From contig JACCET010000012.1 in NCBI GenBank assembly GCA_013416405.1, positions 1-64,000 on the forward strand: DNA of 64,000 bases, read 5' to 3'. Of this stretch, positions 54,436 through 64,000 are shown one piece after another (position 1 is the first letter of the stretch; each line of letters starts with the position of its first letter). Source of the stretch: Alcaligenaceae bacterium (GTDB lineage: Bacteria > Pseudomonadota > Gammaproteobacteria > Burkholderiales > Burkholderiaceae_B). The notes under the pieces were generated by a model, which saw only the letters and a list, made by a program, of their open reading frames with translations, did no database searches and had not been told where the DNA came from. The position numbers and the translations under genes were made by a program.

Positions 54436-55224
54436 TCAGCGTCCCGAAGTAGCTGCAAGCGCCTGTTTCAGGGCGGCATCCGCACGCTCGGCGGCCTGCC
54501 GGTTCCCGCGCTCGGCCAGAACATGGACCAACTGTCGCAACTGCGCAGCCGTCAGGCCCACGCGCATGCTAGCCCGCATATGTGAGCGCAGTTGCGCTTC
54601 GACGCCCGGTGTGGCCGCTAGCGCGCCGACCGTGGCCAGCTCGCGGCTTAGCCAATCCAGGTTGTCGCGCTCGAAGATGTCGCCGAACAGGTGCGCTTGA
54701 AGGTATTGGTTGATGACGGGTGCGAAATCCGTCACCGCGTTCTTGACTGGCGCGCCGGAAATCTTCGTTTGGTTGGCCGTACCGACCGCAACCAGTTCAT
54801 CGCCGGTAGGAATGGCGCGGCTGGGTTCGCGTCCCGGTGCGTCCTGGATGCCGCGCTGCTTGCGTGCTTCCACGACCTTCAGTAACTCACCGAGCGCGTT
54901 GAGGCTTTTCGGAAAGCCGACATACGCGTAGAGTTGCACCAAAATCTCCTTGGCCTCGCTGACAGTCAGCCCTGCGTCAAGCGCTTGGTCCAAGGTAGCG
55001 TTGAGCTTGGGCATGTCGCTCGTGGCCATGAAGGTCGCGATCAGGGGAATGGTTTGTTGCTTGACGGACAGTGTGTCCGAGGCGGATTGTGTGTCGGTCA
55101 TAGCTTGTAGTGCCTCTGTGTTTTGAGCGGCGTGACTTGGCGCGAGCGCCAGCCCCAAGCTCATGGCTAACACGGCGCTCAGCCCACTGATCTTGCGATC
55201 CTTCGCGGTCATTGTTTGGGTCAT
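54436..55224 (-). CDS. Exported carboxymuconolactone-decarboxylase (CMD/AhpD-like) family protein
   Basis: 262 residues. A signal peptide (residues 11-33, ending PSHAA) is followed by two CMD repeats: KEILVQLYAYVGFPKSLNAL and SRELATVGALAATPGVEAQL with VGLTAAQLRQLVHVL. The AhpD-type Cys-x-x-Cys pair is absent, so peroxidase-reductase activity is unlikely. CMD-family proteins are normally cytosolic; export is unusual. It is the first gene of the minus-strand hydrolase unit. GGAG lies 10 nt before the ATG. Confidence 0.82.
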   Translation of the reverse strand: MTQTMTAKDRKISGLSAVLAMSLGLALAPSHAAQNTEALQAMTDTQSASDTLSVKQQTIPLIATFMATSDMPKLNATLDQALDAGLTVSEAKEILVQLYAYVGFPKSLNALGELLKVVEARKQRGIQDAPGREPSRAIPTGDELVAVGTANQTKISGAPVKNAVTDFAPVINQYLQAHLFGDIFERDNLDWLSRELATVGALAATPGVEAQLRSHMRASMRVGLTAAQLRQLVHVLAERGNRQAAERADAALKQALAATSGR

Positions 55225-55536
55225 CGGATAACAGCTCCATTTGTTGTTCGTGTCGGTCAGCATGCGCATCGGGCAAGTACTACCGGCATGGTGTCATCGG
55301 AAAGCAAATGAAAGCCGAATGACGGCGTATATTTGTCGTTCCTTTCTAGTACATGAAATACTACGAGATGCTGAGAGTTCGAGTAAGCCCTAAAACCGGC
55401 ATGCACTACTGAGCTAAACTCATAAATCATCCGAACGTAGACATACTGCGGTGGATCTAGCGAAGGTGAGAGGCAACATGAAGTACGACGAGCCGCTCCG
55501 TCAGTGTACGGACGCATCCAGACAAGAGGGACCCGA

Positions 55537-56430
55537 CTACGCTCGATATCGCAATGCGTCGACAATAACTGTCAGAGCACCGGATGATTGGCGACGACTC
55601 GGGTAGTAAAGGTGGTATCCCGGATAAGGACTGCACCAATCCTCCAGCACACGGACCAATCGCCCTGCAGCGATATCCTCCACCACCATGTCTTCAGGAA
55701 CATAGGCCAAGCCATAGCCGGCCAGGGCTGCCCGGACAATGGAGGAGCTGTTGTTGAACACCCATTGGCCGCTTACAGGGAACTTGGTCTCTTCGCCGTC
55801 CTTGTCAAGATCCCAGGGAAGGAAGCCGCCGTGAGTCGGCAGTCGCAGCCGGATGCAATTGTGCTCATTCAGGTCGTGCGGCGAGCGAGGCAGAGACCGT
55901 GTGGCAAAATATCCGGGCGATCCAACGACGGCCATACGCAAGTCCGGACTGATGCGCACGGCGATCATGTCCTTGGCCACCTGGTCTCCCACGCGAACGC
56001 CCGCGTCAAAGCGCTGGGAAACGATGTCTCCCAGCGTGTAATCAATGGTGAGCTCGACATTGATGTCGGGATAGTCACCCATGACTTTGGACAGCTTGGG
56101 CCAAAGGACGCTGGTTGCAGCGTGTTCGGCCGATGTGATGCGGACGGTCCCTACCGGCTTGTCGCGCAGTTCCTTTACCGCTGCCACTTCGGCGTCGATG
56201 TCCTCGAACCGAGGCGCCACACTACTGAAAAGGCGTTCGCCCGCTTCAGTGGTTGCAATACTGCGTGTGGTGCGCGTCAGCAATCGGACGCCCAGACGGG
56301 TTTCCAGACCCCGAACAGCATGGCTCAACGCGGACGGCGAGACCCCAAGCAGCGCGGAGGCCCGAGTAAAACTGCCTTCACGCACGACATGGACGAAGGC
56401 AAGGACGTCACTGAAAGTCTCCAGAGCCAT
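55537..56430 (-). CDS. LysR-family regulator A
   Basis: 297 residues. The N-terminal helix-turn-helix (GSFTRASALLGVSPSALSHA) and LTRTTRSIATTEAG wing are typical; the effector domain follows. It is clearly paralogous to regulator B, sharing the end motif PGYHLYYPSRR. The stop codon of B and the start of A are separated by 3 bp, so both are co-transcribed. They lie between the exported hydrolase unit (left) and the reductase unit (right) and probably control both. Confidence 0.9.
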   Translation of the reverse strand: MALETFSDVLAFVHVVREGSFTRASALLGVSPSALSHAVRGLETRLGVRLLTRTTRSIATTEAGERLFSSVAPRFEDIDAEVAAVKELRDKPVGTVRITSAEHAATSVLWPKLSKVMGDYPDINVELTIDYTLGDIVSQRFDAGVRVGDQVAKDMIAVRISPDLRMAVVGSPGYFATRSLPRSPHDLNEHNCIRLRLPTHGGFLPWDLDKDGEETKFPVSGQWVFNNSSSIVRAALAGYGLAYVPEDMVVEDIAAGRLVRVLEDWCSPYPGYHLYYPSRRQSSGALTVIVDALRYRA

Positions 56431-56433
56431 GGA

Positions 56434-57336
56434 TCACGTCTCCGTCGGTGGGTGGCGCAACGCATCGATCAGCACGGTCATTGCGCGAGATAGGTGCCGA
56501 CGACTAGGGTAATAGAGGTGATACCCAGGAAACGTCGGGCACCAATCCTGCAGAACAGCTTGAAGCCGACCTTTGGCGATATAGGGCCGCGCCATTTCCT
56601 CTGGTACATACCCAAGACCGAAGCCGGCCAGTGCCGCTCGAAGGATGGGCCTGGTCCCATTGAAGACGAGCTGCCCTTCGACACGCACATTGACACGGTG
56701 CTTCCCTTTTCTGAGCTCCCAAGCGTAAAGCTCCCCATGTCTCATCAGTCGCAGATTGATGCAATCGTGATCGGCCAGGTCCTGCGGCTTCACGGGCGGT
56801 GAGTGTTTTGCCAGGTACGCCGGCGAGCCGACGATCGCGAAACGTATGTCCGGGCTGATGCGTACGGTGGTCATGTCGCGGGCCAGATCGCCACCGAGGC
56901 GCACGCCCATGTCATACCGCTCCGCAACGAGATCGATGAAACGCGACTCCGAAGTGAGTTCGACCTTGATCAGGGGATACTTGGGGAGCAACTTCGCGAG
57001 CTTCGGCCAAAGCATCGTCTCGGCAGCATTCTCGGAGGCGGTGATGCGGATGGTGCCCGCTGGCTTGTCCCGTAGCTCTCCCACGGCCATCAGCTCTGCT
57101 TCAATCTCCTCGAAACGGGGGGCAATATTTTGCATCAATCTTTCCCCAGCCTCTGTCGGGGAAACACTGCGCGTCGTGCGCGTCAGCAGCCGAACCCCCA
57201 TCTTGGCCTCGAGTGTACGGATCAGATGACTCAGCGCCGATTGCGACACGCCCAGTTGCGCCGCTGCGCGCGTGAAGCTTTGTTCTCGCGCGACAGCAAT
57301 GAACGCCAGCAGGTCATTGTAGGCATTTTTAGTCAT
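56434..57336 (-). CDS. LysR-family regulator B
   Basis: 300 residues. The helix-turn-helix is QSFTRAAAQLGVSQSALSHL; the effector domain resembles regulator A throughout. The ATG at 57336 has AGGTG upstream; an upstream in-frame GTG is less likely. It diverges from the aldo/keto reductase gene across about 250 bp that should hold the LysR sites. Confidence 0.9.
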   Translation of the reverse strand: MTKNAYNDLLAFIAVAREQSFTRAAAQLGVSQSALSHLIRTLEAKMGVRLLTRTTRSVSPTEAGERLMQNIAPRFEEIEAELMAVGELRDKPAGTIRITASENAAETMLWPKLAKLLPKYPLIKVELTSESRFIDLVAERYDMGVRLGGDLARDMTTVRISPDIRFAIVGSPAYLAKHSPPVKPQDLADHDCINLRLMRHGELYAWELRKGKHRVNVRVEGQLVFNGTRPILRAALAGFGLGYVPEEMARPYIAKGRLQAVLQDWCPTFPGYHLYYPSRRHLSRAMTVLIDALRHPPTET

Positions 57337-57582
57337 ATATGAGTTCACCTCACAAGTATTTGCCGATTTTACTATCTAGTCGTACGCAAGTGTGATTGGT
57401 AAATTGCTGAATGAAGCAGTCCACAACGCGAAGCCGTTAAGCCATGAGGTGATCTATTCGATTGAAATCGTCATGCCGAGGCGGTAATTGACTGCTACAA
57501 GCAACCTGCAATCCCGTCTGGATCAAGCAACTACGGTGTTCCTTGACCGCCGTTACGTAGGCTTCGCTTTAAGGAAATATGA

Positions 57583-58575
<993 letters not shown>

Positions 58576-58592
58576 CTTTTAGGAGACTGACA

Positions 58593-59183
58593 ATGACTTC
58601 AGCCCATAATTCGACCCGACGCATCGTGATTGCAGCGCTGGCTGCACTTCCTCTAGGTGCCGCAGCGGCATCCCATACTCAGGGCGGTGAGATGCGACGA
58701 GTGGGCTCGCGAACATTGGTGGCCTATTTCTCACGGTCGGGCAACACGCGCGTTGTCGCCGGCCTGATCCACCGTGAGCGTGGCACTGACCTATTCGAAA
58801 TCCGGCCCGCCAGTCCCTATCCCGAGGACTACGAGCAGACGGTCGAGCAGGCCCGCAAGGAGAGCGAGAGCGGCTATGAGCCTCCACTGGAAGCGAACGT
58901 GCCCGCCATGGCGGGCTACGACACGGTGTTCCTCGGATTACCCATCTGGGGCACGACCGTGCCCCCGGTGATTCGATCGTTCCTCGCCGCGCACGACCTG
59001 TCTGGCAAGACCCTGATCCCCTTCATCACTCACGGTGGCTACGGGCTTGGCAACAGCAAGTCTGTGCTCGCCAGCCATGCGCCGAAGGCGCGCTTGCTCG
59101 AGGGTTTCGTTATGGAGATGGACCAGGAACGGCGAACGATGGAGCGCGTGACGAGCTGGTTGAACGATGTCCCAAGCACATGA
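58593..59183 (+). CDS. Exported flavodoxin-like protein
   Basis: 196 residues. The N-terminus has a twin-arginine-like signal (NSTRRIVIAALAALPLGAAA). The flavodoxin domain starts TLVAYFSRSGNTRVVAGLI, with the FMN phosphate loop SRSGNTR and the second loop LPIWGTTVPPVIR. Tat export would allow FMN to be inserted before secretion. Flavodoxins normally work in the cytosol, so a secreted one is unusual. It lies between two aldo/keto reductases. Confidence 0.85.
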   Translation: MTSAHNSTRRIVIAALAALPLGAAAASHTQGGEMRRVGSRTLVAYFSRSGNTRVVAGLIHRERGTDLFEIRPASPYPEDYEQTVEQARKESESGYEPPLEANVPAMAGYDTVFLGLPIWGTTVPPVIRSFLAAHDLSGKTLIPFITHGGYGLGNSKSVLASHAPKARLLEGFVMEMDQERRTMERVTSWLNDVPST

Positions 59184-59254
59184 TGCATTTTTGCGCTCAA
59201 CGCGGCTCAGTGGGCATCAGTCCCATTCTTCCAAACCATCGTCTGCACAAATAG

Positions 59255-60115
<861 letters not shown>

Positions 60116-60129
60116 TTGGGTCTCGTACC

Positions 60130-61189
60130 ATGGAGAACCTTCTTGTTCGGAAATTGGTCGGAGGGATGATGCCAATTCTTTTTGCATCGTCATGCAGCGA
60201 TGCCGGTGAAGTGAAAGCCGTGCGTGCCGATATACAAGCGGTGCATGCCTCTCAAGGAGGCGGCACCACAGCAGGTCGCTCATCTGCATTCGGAAGACCG
60301 CCTCGGCGACCTGCTGAACCATCCCGCTTTCGAGGGTTTCGGCCATCTGTTGCTCCCTTGGGATGGCCGGAACTACGACCTGGCGATGCCGCTCAGGGAC
60401 ATCGGCCGGCTCTTGCCGTACCACAGCCATGTGGAGCCCGCCGTGGTGGTGGCTGCGCTCACCCGCATGGTGGACGATACCAGCGCCGGTCGCACCGTGT
60501 TCTACAACTTCTACACTGATGATCAGCGACGGACGAATTCGATGCTGAAACATACAGGGCTGTTCTTCTTTCGGGGCAAACCTGACGCGCCTTTCGCGGT
60601 CATCGCGCCGGGCGGGGGCTTCTCCTACGTGGGCTCAATGCATGAAGGCTTCCCATACGCCGAAGAGATTAGCAAGCAGGGATTCAATGCCTTCGTAGTG
60701 AAGTACCGCGCAGGGCAAGGCGGCAAAGCGGCCACCGAAGATCTGGCTGCGGCAGTGTCGTACATTTTTCAGAATGCCCGCTCGTTGCAGGTAGGCACAG
60801 ATGGCTACTCGCTGTGGGGCAGTTCCGCAGGAGCCCGCATGGCGGCGGCGATCGGCTCGCATGGCGCCGCCGCCTTTGGCGGTGCGCCGCTGCCGAAACC
60901 TGCTGTCGTGGTGACGGCATACACCGCCCATTCGGACGTTGCCGCTTCCGAACCGCCCACCTTCGTCGTGGTGGGCGATCGCGACTCCATCGCGTCGCCC
61001 GCTGCGATGGAGTCGCGAATTGCAGCGCTCCGACGCATTGGAACGCCGGTTAAGTATCACAAGTATCCGGGTGTCGGCCATGGATTTGGAACGGGCCATG
61101 GCACCGATGCCCAGGGCTGGATTGGCCAGGCTATCCAGTTCTGGGAGAAGGAACAAGAAAGCACCATGGGTCAACCAAAGAAAATATAG
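60130..61189 (+). pseudogene. Alpha/beta hydrolase with a frameshift after its signal region
   Basis: An N-terminal part in one frame (from the ATG at 60130, with SSCSDAGEVKAVRADIQAV) runs out of frame near 60250, and the body continues in another frame from MPLKEAAPQQVAHLHSED (ATG 60245) to 61189. Removing one base at about 60253 joins them smoothly as HAS-KEAAPQQ. The body (about 315 residues) has GGGFSYVG and GYSLWGSSAGARMAAA (nucleophile Ser), and a late His in YPGVGHGFGTG. If the shift is real, a cytosolic protein could still be made from 60245; if it is a sequencing error, the intact protein would be an exported hydrolase. Confidence 0.65.
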
Positions 61190-61200
61190 AAAGGATGAAT

Positions 61201-61671
61201 ATGAAACTACCTACAACTGCCGCCCTCGTTTTATCTCTTGGCGTATCAACCGCCTACGCGACTGAGAACGCGCCGATCACGGTCACGCGGGTTGGCTCCC
61301 AGCCTTCCAGCGTCGGCTCCGAGCAGAATTTCACCGGCTCGGTGTTTGTGGACTCGCGCTTCGCGGGCACCGCGCCTGCGCGCATAGGAGGCGGTATCGT
61401 GACCTTCGCGTCTGGCGCGTACACAGCCTGGCATACGCATCCGCTCGGGCAGACCCTCATCGTTACGTCTGGCGTGGGTCTGGTTCAGAAATGGGACGAT
61501 GCGGTGCAGGAGATTCGCCCCGGTGACATTGTTTGGATTCCGCCCGGCGTCAAGCACTGGCACGGCGCCAGTCCCACTGTGGGCATGAGTCACATCGCGT
61601 TCTCCGAAGCCCTGGATGGCAAATCGGTGGAATGGATGGAGAAGGTCAGCAAGGAACAGTACGGTCAGTAA
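61201..61671 (+). CDS. Exported cupin-domain protein
   Basis: 156 residues. A signal peptide (MKLPTTAALVLSLGVSTAYA) precedes a single cupin with the metal-binding HTHPLGQT motif and a second His in PPGVKHWHGASP. Relatives are often annotated as quercetin-dioxygenase-like or CMD-partner cupins. AAAGGA lies 5 nt before the chosen ATG; an ATG 6 nt earlier is too close to it. It is the last gene of the plus-strand unit, so the cluster has both a CMD-like protein and its frequent cupin partner in exported form. Confidence 0.88.
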   Translation: MKLPTTAALVLSLGVSTAYATENAPITVTRVGSQPSSVGSEQNFTGSVFVDSRFAGTAPARIGGGIVTFASGAYTAWHTHPLGQTLIVTSGVGLVQKWDDAVQEIRPGDIVWIPPGVKHWHGASPTVGMSHIAFSEALDGKSVEWMEKVSKEQYGQ

Positions 61672-61728
61672 GCCGTACCTTGTGCCTGTACTTCAAAACT
61701 GGAGCTGAAGTAGTGACCTTGGAAATTA

Positions 61729-63999
61729 TCACATGTCTAGTCCGGACTCCGCCATCAGGGTGGTTGGGCCAAACTCGTTCTTTTCATGCTCTAGGTCATG
61801 TGCCGTCATCTGTTGCAGGTCATGTGCCAGTCCTTTGTACGCCAATCGATCCACTCGTTCAGGCAGTTTCTTGGCGTCATCAGTAAACACACTGACCTCG
61901 TGCCGTTCGCGCGAGATGCTGACATAGTAGGTGTCCTGGGCGGTCGTGCGGCTGAAGCTTTCGGCGTTGTAAAGGACTCGGTCGCAGGTCAACCCTTGGG
62001 CGCTATGCGCGGTGGTGGTGTACGCATAGTCCATGTTTAACGGTCGATCTGTGGGCAGCTGCACGTGGCGACCGTTGGTTTCGATGGTGACGCTGCTTGC
62101 ATCAATCGCCGCGACCTTCGCTAGCTGGCCGTTGACTAGGTCATTTTGGGCATCGTTGCGTGTGATGCGGATATGGTCACCCACAGACAGCTCTGCCCGG
62201 CTCAGGTGGTAGACCGATAGCTTGCTCATGGTTTTCGGGATGATTTCTATGGGTTGTCTAGGTGACGGACCGGGCTGGATCGGTTCGACGGTGATGCGGT
62301 CATGGCGTGTGCTGCCGGTCACGCGGTACAGCTCGCCGCGTTTCAGGCCGCACTGGTAGTCCCGTTCGGGTACGACGATGTCGCCCACGGTGTAATACCG
62401 CGCTACGCTGCGTTCTGCGCGGGTGGTGTCATGGCGAGCCAGTAGCTGGCATTGATGTCCTTTATCTTTCAGGCCGAGCAGAGTATGGATCCGTGCATTA
62501 ATGGCTTCGCGCGAAGCGTTGGTGCCGGTCACCACGATGGTGCCAGCCCGGTCTGCCGCTGGAAGCTGTACATAGGCTTGAGCAATGGCCTCATATCGGG
62601 CGGAACTGTCCCGGCTTTTGTGGCCATGCTCGTCGGCGGAGAACTGATCCGGGATGGTGAGCACCTGATCTAGGAGCGGCAGGGATCGGCTGGCTTGTCC
62701 TTCGGCGGCCAACTGCACCGCCTGGCGCAGACGTTCAGAGCGTTGGCGCTGGATGTCTGCCATCAGTACAGTTTTCATGCCGTTTTCCTGCAGCATGGCA
62801 AACGCGCGGCCTGCCTCAATGGCCTTGGTCTGGGCGGTGTCACCCAATAACACGACTTTTGCGCCTGTCGGCTGAATGAGGGCCAGCAGCTTGTCCATCT
62901 GCCGCACCGGAACGACCCCGGCTTCGTCAATTACTACGACGGTTTTCGGCCCCAGGGTGTTGATGAAGGGGCGTTTGTCGGAAGCTGCAAGCACCGATGC
63001 AATCGTGTTGGCCGGTATTCCATCTTTGCGCAGGTTGCGAACCATTCCGCCGTAAGGGGCCAGGGCCGCCATGGTGTGCCCCTGCTGTTGCAGGATGGCT
63101 TGGGCGTTTTGCAGGGCGAAGGATTTGCCAGTGCCAGCTAGACCTTGGATACCGGCGACTTGATCGGGGCCGGTCGTGATTAGCATGACAGCTTCGCGCT
63201 GGCCTGGAGTCAGGCGTGTGTCCAGACTGCTTTCGGCGCTGGTATCTGCAATCGTGGACTGCCAGGCACTGCGACCTGTTTGCTCAGCGGCCAGTATCCT
63301 GGATTCGGCTTCATAGGCCTTTCGGGTCGCATAGCGCGGGCTTTCCATTAGCAGACGTCCTTCTGCAATGGCTTGGTCAACCAGTCGCAGGGCTGTGCCC
63401 TGGGATAGGCCGCGCAGGCGTATGACCTCTGTGGCCCAGCCTTCGCGCGTCATGGGAAGGGCCAGCCTGTCCTGGGTACTGCGGTAGTGCGGCACTTCCC
63501 GGATCAGTGCGCCGGACTCCACACGGCCCTGGATTGCCGTCTGGATGGCTGTGATATCCGTATGGCCACCGGCATGGCGAACGGCGTTTTGCAGTAAATC
63601 CGCTAGAGGCATGACGGATTCCCTTTCAGCCAGATGCTGGATCGCCCAGTTCAGTGAGGCTTGTGCCACCAGGTCAGATGGTTGTCCGAAGGTCTGTGTC
63701 GGTTGGATGTCTGCTTGCTCTCTGGCCTGGTCAAACTGCATCCCTATTGCGGTAGCAGCGTCACGCCATTGTCGATGCAGCTCCGTGCGACTGAGTTCTT
63801 GAGTCTTCGCTTGGCGGTGGGCCAGGGTGATGCCTTGGCGCAGGGCGTGAGGGGCTTCTTCACGACTGGTGCCGCGTGCAGACAGTTCAGCAGTGATGCC
63901 GGCGCTGCGTTTACTGAAAAACCCAATCTGTTCATGATTGATATGGGCCAGTTCGATATGGCTCTTTTCATGGCGAACTGCGTACCCCAGCGCACGCAC
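61729..63999 (-). CDS. MobF/TrwC-like conjugative relaxase-helicase, C-terminal part (5' end beyond window)
   Basis: 756 residues are visible and the frame is open at the window edge. The visible N-terminus (EKSHIELAHINHEQIGFFSK) lies at the end of the relaxase domain. The helicase (RecD-like) has Walker A GLAGTGKSFAL, Walker B VVVIDEAGVV, GDTAQTKAI, and the later motifs TTAHSAQGLTCDRVL and YVSISRERHEV. In conjugation the protein nicks oriT and unwinds the transferred strand. Its presence supports the view that the neighbouring genes ride a conjugative or mobilisable element. The catalytic tyrosines are outside the window. Confidence 0.9.
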   Translation of the reverse strand: MRALGYAVRHEKSHIELAHINHEQIGFFSKRSAGITAELSARGTSREEAPHALRQGITLAHRQAKTQELSRTELHRQWRDAATAIGMQFDQAREQADIQPTQTFGQPSDLVAQASLNWAIQHLAERESVMPLADLLQNAVRHAGGHTDITAIQTAIQGRVESGALIREVPHYRSTQDRLALPMTREGWATEVIRLRGLSQGTALRLVDQAIAEGRLLMESPRYATRKAYEAESRILAAEQTGRSAWQSTIADTSAESSLDTRLTPGQREAVMLITTGPDQVAGIQGLAGTGKSFALQNAQAILQQQGHTMAALAPYGGMVRNLRKDGIPANTIASVLAASDKRPFINTLGPKTVVVIDEAGVVPVRQMDKLLALIQPTGAKVVLLGDTAQTKAIEAGRAFAMLQENGMKTVLMADIQRQRSERLRQAVQLAAEGQASRSLPLLDQVLTIPDQFSADEHGHKSRDSSARYEAIAQAYVQLPAADRAGTIVVTGTNASREAINARIHTLLGLKDKGHQCQLLARHDTTRAERSVARYYTVGDIVVPERDYQCGLKRGELYRVTGSTRHDRITVEPIQPGPSPRQPIEIIPKTMSKLSVYHLSRAELSVGDHIRITRNDAQNDLVNGQLAKVAAIDASSVTIETNGRHVQLPTDRPLNMDYAYTTTAHSAQGLTCDRVLYNAESFSRTTAQDTYYVSISRERHEVSVFTDDAKKLPERVDRLAYKGLAHDLQQMTAHDLEHEKNEFGPTTLMAESGLDM

Positions 64000-64000
64000 A

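Overview
The window looks like accessory DNA of a betaproteobacterium, most likely Burkholderiales and probably Alcaligenaceae (Achromobacter, Alcaligenes, Bordetella or Pusillimonas type). The signs are a Bug-type solute receptor, a nag-style gentisate operon, aio genes of the proteobacterial kind, and the overall codon style. No species can be fixed from the sequence alone.

Layout. 1-127: end of an IS3-family insertion sequence, cut by the window edge. 128-700: no recognisable gene. 701-5156 (minus): two FAD-dependent dehydrogenases of the fumarate-reductase/ketosteroid-dehydrogenase superfamily and a Bug receptor. 5752-9443 (plus): a complete gentisate operon (dioxygenase, fumarylpyruvate hydrolase, maleylpyruvate isomerase, 3-hydroxybenzoate 6-hydroxylase type monooxygenase). 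The two units diverge from a 600-bp control region with a pair of ATAC-N8-GTAT palindromes. 9750-15839: a truncated NDH-2-like gene, a P4-type integrase, an AbiE toxin-antitoxin pair with a clear double operator, an AlpA-like excisionase and an XRE repressor; this is a genomic-island end.

16126-24592: arsenic resistance. A MarR regulator with its operator repeated at two promoters, two flavin monooxygenases (one ArsO), an MFS carrier, then arsB, two thioredoxin-type arsC and arsR on minus, and a glutaredoxin-type arsC and arsH on plus. 24659-32833: arsenite oxidation. aioXSR (sensor, kinase, sigma-54 activator) diverges from aioBA, whose -24/-12 promoter is intact, followed by moaA for the molybdenum cofactor. 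33019-44023: copper resistance. copRS, a cysteine-rich copper-storage protein, a CopZ chaperone, small membrane proteins, multicopper oxidase CopA, CopB, a cupredoxin, cytochrome c, a DUF411 protein and a Cu(I) ATPase. Five matches to an 18-bp box (CATTACAAAATTGTAATG-like) suggest one CopR regulon including the distant ATPase. 44461-48365: mobile-element housekeeping genes (RadC, DUF3560, SSB, SRAP/YedK); the first two have homologous roughly 370-nt leaders that look like a structured RNA.

48765-61671: a cluster of oxidoreductases, hydrolases, a carboxymuconolactone-decarboxylase-like protein, a flavodoxin and a cupin, with two paralogous LysR regulators in the middle. Most members carry export signals although their families are usually cytosolic; this is the least explained system in the window. 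61729-63999 (minus): the helicase part of a MobF/TrwC-like relaxase running off the window, so the region is probably part of a conjugative or mobilisable element.
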